63,881 nucleotides of DNA, taken from positions 1-63,881 of the forward strand of contig JAAWQX010000011.1 in the NCBI GenBank assembly GCA_022800755.1. The letters run 5' to 3'. A program made the translations under genes and the position numbers. The stretch is from Oscillospiraceae bacterium (GTDB lineage Bacteria; Bacillota; Clostridia; Oscillospirales; Oscillospiraceae). This document shows positions 14,900 to 23,088 of this stretch, piece by piece (the first letter of the stretch is position 1; each line of letters opens with the position of its first letter). The notes beneath the pieces were generated by a model. It did no database searches and had not been told where the DNA came from. It saw only the letters and a program-made list of their open reading frames with translations.

Positions 14900-15988
14900 A
14901 TGTTTGCGGATACCGCTGTTTGGATCAAGCTGGCCCTGGCCGCTGTGGTGGCCTTTATTTTGAGTTTCGCGATGACGCCCATCGTGAAGTCTTTCGCCGT
15001 GAAGATCGGCGCGATGGACGTACCCACGGAAAAACGCCGGGTCCATGACCACCCCATTCCCCGGATGGGCGGACTGGCCATCTTCATCGGCTTTTTGCTG
15101 TCCGTGGTGCTGTTCGCGGATATCACCACGCAGGTGCAGGGCATTTTGTTCGGTGCCATCATCATCGTGGTCGTCGGGGCAGTAGATGATATCGTCTCCC
15201 TGCGGGCCGTGGTGAAGCTGCTGGGGCAGATCGCCGCCGCTGTGGTGGCCGTGTGTCATGGGGTCATCATTGAATTTTTCATGAACCCCAATATTTTCAG
15301 CGGTTCGGAGTACATCGCTTTGGAACTGCTGTCCATCCCCATCACCATTATCTGGATCGTGGGCGTGACCAACGCCGTGAACCTGATCGACGGGCTGGAC
15401 GGGCTCGCCTGCGGCGTATCCGCCATCGCGAGCCTGACCATGTTCGTGGTGGCTTTGCTGGTGTCTGAGGGGAATGTGGCGATCATCCTCGCGGCGCTTA
15501 TGGGCGCCTGCGTGGGCTTTTTGCCCTACAATTTCAATCCCGCAAAAATCTTTATGGGCGATACCGGCGCGCTGCTGCTGGGGTATATCCTGGCGACCAC
15601 CTCCGCGGTGGGCATGTTCAAATTCTACGCCGTGGTGACCTTTTTGGTACCGGTGCTGGCCCTGGCTGTGCCGTTGGTGGACACCACTTTCGCCTTCTGC
15701 CGGCGCATTTTACACGGGCAAAGCCCCTTTACGCCGGACCGGGGGCATTTTCACCACCGGCTCATTGATATGGGCCTGTCCCAAAAGCAAGCTGTGGCGA
15801 TCTTGTACTCCATCACCGCTTTGATGGGCCTTTGCGCCGTGGTCATCGTGTCCACCGGCAAGCTGCGGATCGGGCTACTCGTGTTCGCCGCGGTCGCCGC
15901 CGTGATGGTGGGCAAATTCATCCGGGACACCCTGAAAGGACACGAATATCACCATGGGAAAGAGGACGCTGACCATGCAAAAGATTAA
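14900..15988 (+). CDS. UDP-GlcNAc:undecaprenyl-phosphate GlcNAc-1-phosphate transferase (WecA/TagO type)
   Basis: A 362-residue polytopic membrane enzyme with about eleven helices, of the MraY/WecA glycosyltransferase family 4. Diagnostic cytoplasmic motifs are NAVNLIDGLDGLA with catalytic aspartates, FMGDTGALLLGY and the TPDRGHFHHRL histidine block. It transfers GlcNAc-1-phosphate to undecaprenyl phosphate, starting teichoic acid linkage units or other wall polysaccharides. The following UDP-GlcNAc 2-epimerase supplies ManNAc for the second sugar of such a linkage unit. The ATG at 14900 is preferred to a TTG at 14882 because GGAGGGG lies 9 bases before it. Confidence 0.9.
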   Translation: MFADTAVWIKLALAAVVAFILSFAMTPIVKSFAVKIGAMDVPTEKRRVHDHPIPRMGGLAIFIGFLLSVVLFADITTQVQGILFGAIIIVVVGAVDDIVSLRAVVKLLGQIAAAVVAVCHGVIIEFFMNPNIFSGSEYIALELLSIPITIIWIVGVTNAVNLIDGLDGLACGVSAIASLTMFVVALLVSEGNVAIILAALMGACVGFLPYNFNPAKIFMGDTGALLLGYILATTSAVGMFKFYAVVTFLVPVLALAVPLVDTTFAFCRRILHGQSPFTPDRGHFHHRLIDMGLSQKQAVAILYSITALMGLCAVVIVSTGKLRIGLLVFAAVAAVMVGKFIRDTLKGHEYHHGKEDADHAKD

Positions 15989-17120
15989 GGTCTTATCCGT
16001 ATTCGGCACCCGGCCCGAGGCCATCAAAATGGCCCCTTTGGTGCTGGAACTGCAAAAATGCCCTGAAATTGAATCCCTCGTATGCGTCACGGCCCAGCAC
16101 CGAGAAATGCTGGATTCCGTGATGGACTGCTTCGGCCTGCGGGCCGATTTCGATTTGAACCTCATGCGCCAGGGGCAGACCCTGACGGATATCACCGCCC
16201 GGGTGCTGGAGGGCTTAGGCGCGATCTTGACCCAGGCGCGGCCCGACCTGGTGCTCGTCCACGGCGACACCACCACCGCGTTTTCTTCCGCCCTGACGGC
16301 ATTTTACGCCAAGGTGCCCGTGGGTCATGTGGAGGCCGGGCTCAGGACCTTTGACAAGGCCTCGCCCTATCCCGAGGAAATGAACCGGCAGCTCATCGGG
16401 CGCATTGCGGATCTGCATTTCGCGCCAACGGGCAACAACGTGAAAAATCTCAACCGGGAGGGCATTTTTGACGGCATCTATATCACTGGCAATACGGTCA
16501 TTGACGCCATGAAATACACCGTCACTGGTTCCGGTTTTACGTCCCCGGAACTGAGCGCCCTGCCTCTGGAGGGCAAACGCGTCATCGCCATGACCTGCCA
16601 CCGGCGGGAAAACTACGGTGCGCCCATGGAGCAGATCTTCGCCGCCGTGCGGCAGATCGCCGGGGAGTTTCCGGACGTGCAGGTCATTTATCCCGTGCAT
16701 CCCGCCCCGGTGGTGCGGAAAACTGCAAACCGCATTCTGGGCGGCGTCGCCAATATTTCTCTGATAGAACCCCTGGACGCCATCGATATGCACCGGCTCA
16801 TGTCCAAAAGCTACCTGGTCATGACCGATTCCGGCGGTATTCAGGAGGAAGCGCCCAGCTTGGGCAAGCCCGTGCTGGTTTTGCGTCAGGAAACGGAACG
16901 GCCCGAGGCTGTGGCTGCCGGAACGGTGATGCTCGCGGGCGTGGAGACCGAACACATCGTCGGGCTGGCCCGGCGGCTGCTTACAGATCAAAGCGCTTAT
17001 CATGAGATGGCCCAGGCTGTGAATCCTTATGGAGACGGCATGGCCTGCCGCCGGATCGTGGACGCGATCTTATATCATTTCGGCCGCAGGGCCTTTCCGC
17101 CGGAGGCTTTTTCCGTATGA
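15975..17120 (+). CDS. wecB: UDP-N-acetylglucosamine 2-epimerase (non-hydrolysing)
   Basis: A 381-residue cytoplasmic epimerase interconverting UDP-GlcNAc and UDP-ManNAc. The conserved opening FGTRPEAIKMAPL, the HGDTTTAF loop, GHVEAGLRT and the C-terminal TDSGGIQEEAP nucleotide-binding block are all present. It overlaps the end of the WecA/TagO-type gene, and this pairing points to ManNAc-containing wall polymer synthesis. The start at 15975 is preferred to 15954 because AGAGGA precedes it at a proper distance. mnaA is an alternative name. Confidence 0.95.
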   Translation: MQKIKVLSVFGTRPEAIKMAPLVLELQKCPEIESLVCVTAQHREMLDSVMDCFGLRADFDLNLMRQGQTLTDITARVLEGLGAILTQARPDLVLVHGDTTTAFSSALTAFYAKVPVGHVEAGLRTFDKASPYPEEMNRQLIGRIADLHFAPTGNNVKNLNREGIFDGIYITGNTVIDAMKYTVTGSGFTSPELSALPLEGKRVIAMTCHRRENYGAPMEQIFAAVRQIAGEFPDVQVIYPVHPAPVVRKTANRILGGVANISLIEPLDAIDMHRLMSKSYLVMTDSGGIQEEAPSLGKPVLVLRQETERPEAVAAGTVMLAGVETEHIVGLARRLLTDQSAYHEMAQAVNPYGDGMACRRIVDAILYHFGRRAFPPEAFSV

Positions 17121-17890
17121 AGCACAAACGCCCCACCGTTTTCATCGCCGCCACCGTGATCTTGCTGGCCGCGGTGCTGATCTATATCATTGTGACCTTG
17201 AATTCCCCGGTGAACACCCCTGTGGTGGAACTGCCCGACAAAAGCAAGGTACAAGGTCCTCAAATCTCGGACACAGCTTTGACGCAGTATGCCGCTGTGA
17301 CGCCGGAAAGCGTTCAAGCCGTCATCGCCTCCATGAGCCGGCCAGATGGGTATACCCGCCAGGTGGCTGTGGAGGACTTCTGGGACGGCGGCAGCGCCGT
17401 AACAGAGTTTTCCCTGCAAGTCTCCGGTGCCAGCACAAAAATCACGACTGCCTACGGCAACAGTATGAAGTATATTTTGACCACTGAAACCGGGACTTGG
17501 ATCTGGTACGACGACAACGATACGGCTTTTTTCTCGGAACAGTCCGCCCCCCACGACGGCGACCAATGGCTGCGGATGCTTACCTACGAGGACCTGCTGA
17601 GCTTGTCCCCCCAGGAAATCACCGAAGCCGGGTATGCGGAACACAACGGCGTCTGGTGTGTATTCGCCAGCTATGATACCGCGAATTTCGGATATCACAC
17701 TACGGTATGGGTCTCCGCCGCTGATGGACTTTTGTCCGCCGCGGAAATGTATGACGGAGAGGAACTGATCTACCGCATGACCGGCGGCGCTGTGGACACC
17801 TCTATCCCTGATGACAGCGTGTTTATCCCGCCGGAATCGGACATGGCACCCGCCAGCGCCTACCGCTTCGCTACCGCCAACACCAGATAG
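17117..17890 (+). CDS. Membrane-anchored extracytoplasmic protein, unknown
   Basis: A 257-residue protein with one N-terminal signal-anchor helix (about 8-27) and a beta-rich outer domain. The strand pattern (ITTAYGNSMKYILTTETGTWIWYDDND) is faintly like LolA/LppX-type lipid-binding folds, but this is only a visual impression. The start overlaps the wecB stop in an ATGA arrangement, so expression is coupled to the wall-polymer genes. It may act in export or handling of that polymer; this is inference from position only. Confidence 0.65.
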   Translation: MKHKRPTVFIAATVILLAAVLIYIIVTLNSPVNTPVVELPDKSKVQGPQISDTALTQYAAVTPESVQAVIASMSRPDGYTRQVAVEDFWDGGSAVTEFSLQVSGASTKITTAYGNSMKYILTTETGTWIWYDDNDTAFFSEQSAPHDGDQWLRMLTYEDLLSLSPQEITEAGYAEHNGVWCVFASYDTANFGYHTTVWVSAADGLLSAAEMYDGEELIYRMTGGAVDTSIPDDSVFIPPESDMAPASAYRFATANTR

Positions 17891-17919
17891 ACTGGGCGCC
17901 CGCCTGCATATACGGACTG

Positions 17920-18279
17920 TCACAGCAGGAACATGGCGCCCATGATAATCAGTAAATCCTTGTCGCCCGTCTCCTTATACATCAAAAACAGTACCAGGAG
18001 CAGTAAGGCGTCCTCCATCTCAAAGCCATCCGGGAATACGCCGGACAGCAAACTGCCCAGGTTCCCCAGACTGTCTCCAAGCCCTTGCAGCGGAGATGTG
18101 GGCGGCCTTGGCGGGGTATGGTCAGAATGTGATTCGGCCTGCCCCCGGCCAGATGGCCTGGCTGTTCTGGGCGGCATAGACTGCCCCGGACGCTGGGTTG
18201 CAGGCTGTCCCGGACGTTCCCCGGCGGGACCGTCCGGCACCCATATATACCGCCCCGTGTTCCCTTGATATCTATACAC
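17920..18279 (-). CDS. Hypothetical protein, proline-rich with hydrophobic C-terminus
   Basis: A 119-residue protein I do not recognise. A GTG start at 18279 is chosen because GGAGG lies 8 bases before it; the longer reading from 18309 starts with TTG and has no site. The N-terminal half is rich in Pro, Gly and Arg and likely disordered. The C-terminal half has a glycine/leucine helix and two short hydrophobic stretches (LLLLVLFLMY and LLIIMGAMFLL) that may insert in a membrane. Its start overlaps the end of the upstream small gene by 8 bases, so they are translated together. Confidence 0.6.
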   Translation of the reverse strand: MYRYQGNTGRYIWVPDGPAGERPGQPATQRPGQSMPPRTARPSGRGQAESHSDHTPPRPPTSPLQGLGDSLGNLGSLLSGVFPDGFEMEDALLLLVLFLMYKETGDKDLLIIMGAMFLL

Positions 18280-18640
18280 GGAAGATCCCTCCCAGGTCCC
18301 CAAATGCAAGTTGGGCCATCTTCGCCATTTTCGCCAGCTTCAGCGCCCGGTCCATCTTCGCACGGCGCTTTTCCTTGAGGAACGGTTTCATCGCTTCCAA
18401 CAGCGCGGTATTTTCGTCCGGCCCCTGGTTCATGCCGGACATCATTTGCATCACCCGCTGGATCATACCCGGGTCAAGCCCCTCCAGCAGCGATGACGCG
18501 CCGCTGTCTGTCGGCTGTGTCTGCTGTGGCGCCGAATCCGGTCCGCCGCCGCCCATGAGCGACTTTGCCATGCTGGCGATCTTATCCATTTGCTCGGGAT
18601 CGTTGAGGATGCTGTTGAGTCTGTCCTCGAATTCTGACAT
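18272..18640 (-). CDS. Hypothetical small protein, helical
   Basis: A 122-residue protein of unknown family. It is mostly helical and methionine-rich, with a Gly/Pro/Gln-rich break around residues 30-50. The N-terminal segment (EFEDRLNSILNDPEQMDKI) and the C-terminal basic helix (KRRAKMDRALKLAKMAKMAQ) are the best conserved-looking parts. It is the middle gene of a minus-strand trio of small proteins. Function unknown; sporulation-linked roles are common for such clostridial trios, but nothing here proves it. Confidence 0.6.
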   Translation of the reverse strand: MSEFEDRLNSILNDPEQMDKIASMAKSLMGGGGPDSAPQQTQPTDSGASSLLEGLDPGMIQRVMQMMSGMNQGPDENTALLEAMKPFLKEKRRAKMDRALKLAKMAKMAQLAFGDLGGIFRV

Positions 18641-18668
18641 GGCATTTCGCCCCTTTCCGCTTGATCGT

Positions 18669-18911
18669 TCAGCTTTCCATTGCCCGCTTCAGCTGCTCCG
18701 CCAGACGCTTGCCCTCGCCGGTGCCAAGCACCTCCAAGAGGATTCCCCGCAGAGCTTCGGAATCGCCGCTCTTGGCTGCCTGCTCCACTTTCTGCGCGTC
18801 CAGCCGGCTGGCTAACCGCTGGCCGTCCGCAGAATCCGCGATCGCTTTGATCTTATCCGCCTTGCCGCTCTCCACAAGCTGCTTTTCCACGCTCTCAAAA
18901 TTCTTCATCAT
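18669..18911 (-). CDS. Hypothetical small protein, charged helical
   Basis: An 80-residue, highly charged, fully helical protein with a regular heptad-like pattern (LVESGKADKIKAIADSADGQRL, given here only as an approximate region 12-33). The start at 18911 gives the best spacing to GGGAG; a reading from 18920 places the start directly on the ribosome site. It is the first gene of the minus-strand trio and 82 bases from the divergent phosphodiesterase gene. Unknown function. Confidence 0.55.
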   Translation of the reverse strand: MMKNFESVEKQLVESGKADKIKAIADSADGQRLASRLDAQKVEQAAKSGDSEALRGILLEVLGTGEGKRLAEQLKRAMES

Positions 18912-18993
18912 CGGTCTCATCTCCCATCCCTTTGGATTCCATTACCAGTATATTCATCCCACCGCTATCCGTGACAACGAAAGAAGGACTTCT

Positions 18994-19461
18994 ATGAAAA
19001 TTGCCGTTTTTTCCGATACCCACAAGCGTATCGACGGCACCCAGCGGGTCATTTTGGAGCATAAACCCGATTTGATCCTTCATCTGGGCGACCATATCCG
19101 GGACGCGTACCGGTTAAAAGAGCTTTTCCCGGAAATCCCGCTGGAGTGCGTGCCGGGGAATTGCGACTACGCCCCCGCCGAGCCGGATATGAAGCTCATT
19201 ACGGTACAAAACTTGAACCTGATGTTGACCCACGGACACAATTACCGGGTCAAGTACGAGACTGCCGCTTTGCTCAACGCCGCGTATTTTCAAGGCGCGG
19301 ATATGGTGCTGTTCGGCCACACCCACCGGCCTGTCAATGACCGGGCAGACGGGCTGTATATAGTTAACCCCGGCTCCGCGGGGCAGGGCATCCAGTGTAC
19401 CTGGGCGCAGATCATCATTGAACACGGTGCCGTGCAGGACGTTTCCATCTTCAACATATAA
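18994..19461 (+). CDS. YfcE/MJ0936-type metallophosphodiesterase
   Basis: A 155-residue calcineurin-like phosphoesterase with the complete metal-binding set: SDTH at the N-terminus, HLGDH, GNCDY, a THGH motif and GHTHRP. Members hydrolyse phosphodiesters such as cyclic nucleotides or nanoRNA-like substrates with two divalent metals; the natural substrate is not known for most. The start at 18994 is set by AGAAGGA upstream and by the family N-terminus (MKIAVFSDTH). A longer in-frame reading to 18661 runs through the minus-strand gene and is rejected. Confidence 0.92.
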   Translation: MKIAVFSDTHKRIDGTQRVILEHKPDLILHLGDHIRDAYRLKELFPEIPLECVPGNCDYAPAEPDMKLITVQNLNLMLTHGHNYRVKYETAALLNAAYFQGADMVLFGHTHRPVNDRADGLYIVNPGSAGQGIQCTWAQIIIEHGAVQDVSIFNI

Positions 19462-19498
19462 AAGACCGCTTACCCGATCAGTAAGCGGTCTTTTTATA
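19461..19498. terminator. Bidirectional terminator
   Basis: AAAGACCGCTTAC (19461-19473) pairs with GTAAGCGGTCTTT (19481-19493), A-rich before and T-rich after, between two convergent genes. Confidence 0.9.
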
Positions 19499-20065
19499 TT
19501 ATTCCCCTGTAGGGTCCTCTGTGTCCGGCGGAGGTGTCATCTGGGCCCAAGGGTCCCCGTCCGGGGGCGGTGTGTTGATGGTGTCCGCCGGCGGCGTGGG
19601 CACGGCTACGTGGAGGAACGACACGTAAATCGTCTGGTTTTCCTGAACATCCGTTAAGGTCAGGCTCCCCTCCGCCTGGACGGTCTCTCCGTTCACGGTG
19701 ACGGATTCCACCGTATACCCCTCTTCCGGCAGGATGGTGAGCGTGACGCTGCCGCCCTTTACCACCGTGGTCATGCCCGAAGGGGTCACACTGCCGCCCC
19801 GGCTGTACGTTACGTTCACGGCGAAGACTTGGTGCTCCTCGTCCAGGACCATGTCCGGAATCTCAATGTGGCCGTCGTCCGGCGTAGGCGTGGGGTCTGC
19901 CGGCGGCACCGGCGTATTGACCGGGGGTGTGGGCGTGGGATCCGGCGCGTCCGCGATCTCCCGCAGGGGCAAAATGCCCGACATGATTCCCAGCACCACG
20001 ATCAAAATTAAAAATAACGCCACCATGCCCATTATGTAGGCGGCCGTCTTCACAGAGGAATTCAT
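19499..20065 (-). CDS. Membrane-anchored protein with bacterial-repeat (InlB B-repeat-like) domain
   Basis: A 188-residue protein with one N-terminal membrane helix (about 8-32), a Pro/Thr linker (DPTPTPPVNTPVPP), an extracytoplasmic domain (about 65-150) and a Pro-rich tail. The domain reads like the listerial or Flg_new-type repeat (GGSVTPSG..., ILPEEGYTVESVTVNG, IYVSF). It is built like the zinc-ribbon/Ig-like protein at 6.1 kb but without the zinc ribbon. The start at 20065 has AAAAGGAG at a good distance. Surface role inferred; function unknown. Confidence 0.7.
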   Translation of the reverse strand: MNSSVKTAAYIMGMVALFLILIVVLGIMSGILPLREIADAPDPTPTPPVNTPVPPADPTPTPDDGHIEIPDMVLDEEHQVFAVNVTYSRGGSVTPSGMTTVVKGGSVTLTILPEEGYTVESVTVNGETVQAEGSLTLTDVQENQTIYVSFLHVAVPTPPADTINTPPPDGDPWAQMTPPPDTEDPTGE

Positions 20066-20096
20066 TCCAGGACTCCTTTTCCATGACATTTTTTCT

Positions 20097-20125
20097 ATTA
20101 TACATCAGACGAAACAGTTTTACAA
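20097..20125 (-). promoter_or_regulatory. Promoter of the bacterial-repeat protein gene
   Basis: On the minus strand TTGTAA (20120-20125), a 17-bp spacer and TATAAT (20097-20102). Its -35 lies on the same bases as the -35 of the divergent SDR gene. Confidence 0.6.
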
Positions 20126-20146
20126 ATGTTTCATTTGTGGTACAAT
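20119..20146 (+). promoter_or_regulatory. Promoter of the SDR gene, with inverted repeat in the spacer
   Basis: TTTACA (20119-20124), a 16-bp spacer and TACAAT (20141-20146). The spacer region contains ACAAATG-TTT-CATTTGT (20122-20138) and an overlapping GAAACA/TGTTTC pair (20111-20132), both possible operators. Confidence 0.5.
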
Positions 20147-20173
20147 GAGAAAAATGTAAATTCGGAGGGAACC

Positions 20174-20881
20174 ATGAAAAAACGCGCGCTGGTCACCGGG
20201 GCGTCCCGGGGCATCGGAGCCGCCACCGCCAGAGCCTTGGCCGCGGACGGCTGGGAAGTCAACATCAACTATTTTCAATCTGAGGCCCAGGCCCTCGCTT
20301 TGGGCCGGGAACTGGGCGCCCGGGTATTCCGTGCCGATGTGGCCGACGCCGGGCAGGTGCAGGCCATGTTTGATGACATGGGGCCTGTGGAGCTTCTGGT
20401 CAACAACGCCGGCATCGCCTGGGGCGGGCTGATCACGGATATGACCGAAGCGGAGTGGGACCGCATCTTCGCGGTGAATGTGGGCGGTATTTTCCATTGC
20501 GTAAAATGCGCCCTGCCGCACATGATCCATATCAAGCACGGTATCATCATCAACACCTCTTCCGTACTTATGAAGGCTGGCGGCTCCTGCGAGGCGGCGT
20601 ATACCGCCACGAAAGGCGCCGTAGAGGGACTGACCCGCTCTCTGGCCCGGGAACTGGGGCCATCGGGCATCCGGGTAAACGCCGTGGCCCCCGGCTGTAT
20701 CGAAACGGACATGTTAAAAAGCTTCACCCGTGAGGAACTGGACGCCACCGCGGAGCAAGCTGCGCTGGGCCGGAACGGCGGCCCGGAAGACGTAGCTCGG
20801 GTAACAGCTCTGCTGGCATCTGATGCCTGCCAATTCGTCACCGGCGCCATCGTCCCGGCGGACGGCGGGCTGATTTTATAA
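20174..20881 (+). CDS. Short-chain dehydrogenase/reductase, FabG-like
   Basis: A 235-residue classical SDR. The NAD(P) motif TGASRGIG is at residues 8-15, NNAG appears in the middle of the Rossmann fold, and the catalytic Ser-Tyr-Lys set is present (SSVLMKAGG then YTATKGA). The PGCIETDM loop and the C-terminal GAIVPADGG are typical of 3-oxoacyl-ACP reductases, but this is a lone gene outside a fab cluster, so the substrate could be another ketone or hydroxyl compound. Start at 20174 is fixed by GGAGGGA. Own promoter and terminator. Confidence 0.88.
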   Translation: MKKRALVTGASRGIGAATARALAADGWEVNINYFQSEAQALALGRELGARVFRADVADAGQVQAMFDDMGPVELLVNNAGIAWGGLITDMTEAEWDRIFAVNVGGIFHCVKCALPHMIHIKHGIIINTSSVLMKAGGSCEAAYTATKGAVEGLTRSLARELGPSGIRVNAVAPGCIETDMLKSFTREELDATAEQAALGRNGGPEDVARVTALLASDACQFVTGAIVPADGGLIL

Positions 20882-20910
20882 AAAAGAGCGGAGATTACTC
20901 CGCTCTTTTT
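20881..20910. terminator. Bidirectional terminator
   Basis: AAAAAGAGCGGAG (20881-20893) pairs with CTCCGCTCTTTTT (20898-20910) between the convergent SDR and ricT genes. Confidence 0.9.
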
Positions 20911-22217
20911 TATTCTTCCGGTTTCGATTGTTTCGGCTTATTGCTGGGCCTGCGCCGTCTCCGGTGGTTCGGATTCGGCTTCTTTTCTGCATTTTCCTGC
21001 GCGGGCTTTGCCTGGGGCTTCTCCCCCTCCGGCTTTTTCGGCTGCGGCTTCTTGCTTTGCTGCTGGCGGGGCTTATTGGCGTTTTGCCCCTGACGCTGCT
21101 GCTGGGGCTTTTCTTCCCCCTGCTTTTGTCCGCCGCCGTGACCGCCCCGCCCGCCGCGCCGGCGGGACCGGCCCGAACGGTGCTGCCCCTCGTACTTGGC
21201 CCGGGCTTCCTGCTCCGCTTTTTCCGCCGCGGCCAGACGCTCTCTCCGGGCTTTTTGCTTCTCTTCGTCCTGATACTCGTCCAACAGCACGATATCCGCC
21301 CACTCGTCCTTCACCTTTTCCGGCTCGGTTTTTTTCGCCGGCGGCACATATTTCAACACATCCGGCAGCGGTTCCCCCGCCCGGGGACGACCGCCGGGAA
21401 TGGCCGCTACCTGCTCCGCCGTATACAGCTTTTGCTCCATGGGCCCGCTGCCGTCCAGCCGGACCTTTACCGTCTGGCGCAGCAGATCGATCTGCGTAAC
21501 ATTTCCGTAGCCGTCAGGCGTTTGTACAAAGGCCCCATTTTTCGGTACCGTCTTGACCAGGTCCTCGTAGGCTTCCTGCTCATAGCGCAGGCAGCACATC
21601 AAACGCCCGCAGCAGCCCGATATCTTTTTCGGGTTCAGCGACAGGTTCTGTACCTTTGCCATTTTGGTGGACACTGGGTAAAACTCACTTAAAAACTCGC
21701 TGCAGCAAAATGGCCGGCCACACATGCCGATGCCGCCCAAAGCTTTCGCTTCGTCCCGTACACCGATCTGGCGCAGTTCAATACGGCTGCGGAACACCGA
21801 TGCCAGGTCCTTGACCAGTTCCCGGAAATCCACACGGCCCTCGGAGGTGAAAAAGAACGTAATCTTATTCCCCTCAAAGCTGCACTCCACTTCCACCAGC
21901 TTCATGTCCAGACCATGCTCCACGATCTTCTTTTTGCAGATCTGGAAGGCTTCCGCTTCCCGTTTTTTGTTGTTCTCCAGCGTTTGCAGGTCCTGCTCGT
22001 CCGCCACCCGCAGCACAGGCTGCAAGGGCTGCACCACACGGTCATCCGCTACGGCGTGAACCCCTTGGGCGCACAGGGCCACCTCTTTCCCGCTGCTGGT
22101 CTCCACCACCACCCGGTCGCCCTCCTGGGGGGCGGTTCCGTTGGGCGCAAAGTAGTAAACCTTGCCGCAGGGCTTGAATTTAATACTGACTACATCCGTC
22201 ACTTGCGATTTCCTCAT
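20910..22217 (-). CDS. ricT: PSP1-domain protein RicT (YaaT) with long basic C-terminal tail
   Basis: A 435-residue protein. The N-terminal ~290 residues are the PSP1/YaaT domain with the two cysteine clusters GMCGRPFCCSEF and GCCGRLMCC, which in B. subtilis RicT take part in iron-sulfur binding within the RicA-RicF-RicT complex affecting mRNA maturation, sporulation and competence. The C-terminal ~145 residues are a low-complexity Lys/Gln/Arg/Glu tail (for example SGRSRRRGGRGGHGGG) not present in the 275-residue B. subtilis protein as I recall it; it could bind RNA. The ATG at 22217 overlaps the holB stop (ATGA) and follows GGAG, as in the usual holB-ricT order. Confidence 0.92.
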   Translation of the reverse strand: MRKSQVTDVVSIKFKPCGKVYYFAPNGTAPQEGDRVVVETSSGKEVALCAQGVHAVADDRVVQPLQPVLRVADEQDLQTLENNKKREAEAFQICKKKIVEHGLDMKLVEVECSFEGNKITFFFTSEGRVDFRELVKDLASVFRSRIELRQIGVRDEAKALGGIGMCGRPFCCSEFLSEFYPVSTKMAKVQNLSLNPKKISGCCGRLMCCLRYEQEAYEDLVKTVPKNGAFVQTPDGYGNVTQIDLLRQTVKVRLDGSGPMEQKLYTAEQVAAIPGGRPRAGEPLPDVLKYVPPAKKTEPEKVKDEWADIVLLDEYQDEEKQKARRERLAAAEKAEQEARAKYEGQHRSGRSRRRGGRGGHGGGQKQGEEKPQQQRQGQNANKPRQQQSKKPQPKKPEGEKPQAKPAQENAEKKPNPNHRRRRRPSNKPKQSKPEE

Positions 22218-23029
22218 TTCTCCGGGACACCCGCCCCGATACTCTTCACTGCCAAAAAGCCGAATATATGCTTGATTCCCGTATTCACCGACAACGCCGC
22301 TTCGCACCGCTCCATCAATTCTGTGAGGGCAAACAGGCGCCTCGGCTCCAGCTTGGAAGGCGAACGACCGCAAAGCTGGTCCGTCAGTACCGTCTTCATC
22401 CCGTTCACGAAATCCACTGCCCCGGCAGTGTCCGTATGAGCAGCTTTTTCATTGCACCAACGCAGCAATTCCGATTTGCTGCCAGAGGCTACACACGCCA
22501 AATATGCTTGGGCTTCCTGCCGCAGTTCCGCAGCCAACGGCGGCGCCTCTTGATTCACGGTCACTTCAATACACCGGGAACGGATTGTAGGCAACAGCAT
22601 CGCTGGCGCAGGCGTGGACAAGATCAATACCACGCCTCGGGGCGGCTCCTCCAGCAGCTTCAGCAGTGCGTTCTGTGCGCTGGGATTCATCGTCTCCGCA
22701 TCGTGGATGATAAACGCTTTGTCGTCCGCTTCGTTGGGCATGATCTGTGCCTGGGTAATCATTTCCCGAACCTGGTCCACTTGAATTTCCCGCTTCTGCT
22801 TGCCCTTATCGTCTGTCAGACGCCGGATGTGGAGGATATCGGGATGCACCCCGTCCTTGACTTTCCGGCAATCCCTGCAAGCGCCGCAGGGCCTTACACC
22901 TCCCGCGCCGGAACATACCGCCGCCGCGGCGATGTCCTGTGCCGCTTTCGCACGGGCTGCCTCCGACTGAGAGGCTACAATATACGCGTGGGACAGCGTC
23001 CGCTCCCCGCCAAAGGTCAACGCGCCCAT
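22214..23029 (-). CDS. holB: DNA polymerase III subunit delta prime
   Basis: A 271-residue clamp-loader subunit. The zinc module has Cys39, Cys48, Cys51 and Cys54 (CGACRDC). The sensor and arginine-finger-like region SAQNALLKLLEEPP and LPTIRSRC are conserved. It loads the sliding clamp with DnaX and HolA. It lies directly before ricT as in B. subtilis and other Firmicutes. It is somewhat short compared with the ~330-residue family average, mostly in the C-terminal collar region. Confidence 0.93.
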   Translation of the reverse strand: MGALTFGGERTLSHAYIVASQSEAARAKAAQDIAAAAVCSGAGGVRPCGACRDCRKVKDGVHPDILHIRRLTDDKGKQKREIQVDQVREMITQAQIMPNEADDKAFIIHDAETMNPSAQNALLKLLEEPPRGVVLILSTPAPAMLLPTIRSRCIEVTVNQEAPPLAAELRQEAQAYLACVASGSKSELLRWCNEKAAHTDTAGAVDFVNGMKTVLTDQLCGRSPSKLEPRRLFALTELMERCEAALSVNTGIKHIFGFLAVKSIGAGVPEK

Positions 23030-23059
23030 GGTGATTCCTCCGAATTCGCTTATCCTATT

Positions 23060-23088
23060 ATTTTATCCTCTTTTCGCCGGAAAGTCAA
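23060..23088 (-). promoter_or_regulatory. Promoter of holB-ricT
   Basis: On the minus strand TTGACT (23083-23088), a 17-bp spacer and TAAAAT (23060-23065). The -35 overlaps the end of the upstream zinc-ribbon gene. Confidence 0.55.

Noticed and set aside
18661-18993. N-terminal extension of the phosphodiesterase frame
   Set aside because: It crosses a minus-strand gene and lacks the family N-terminus, which begins at 18994.
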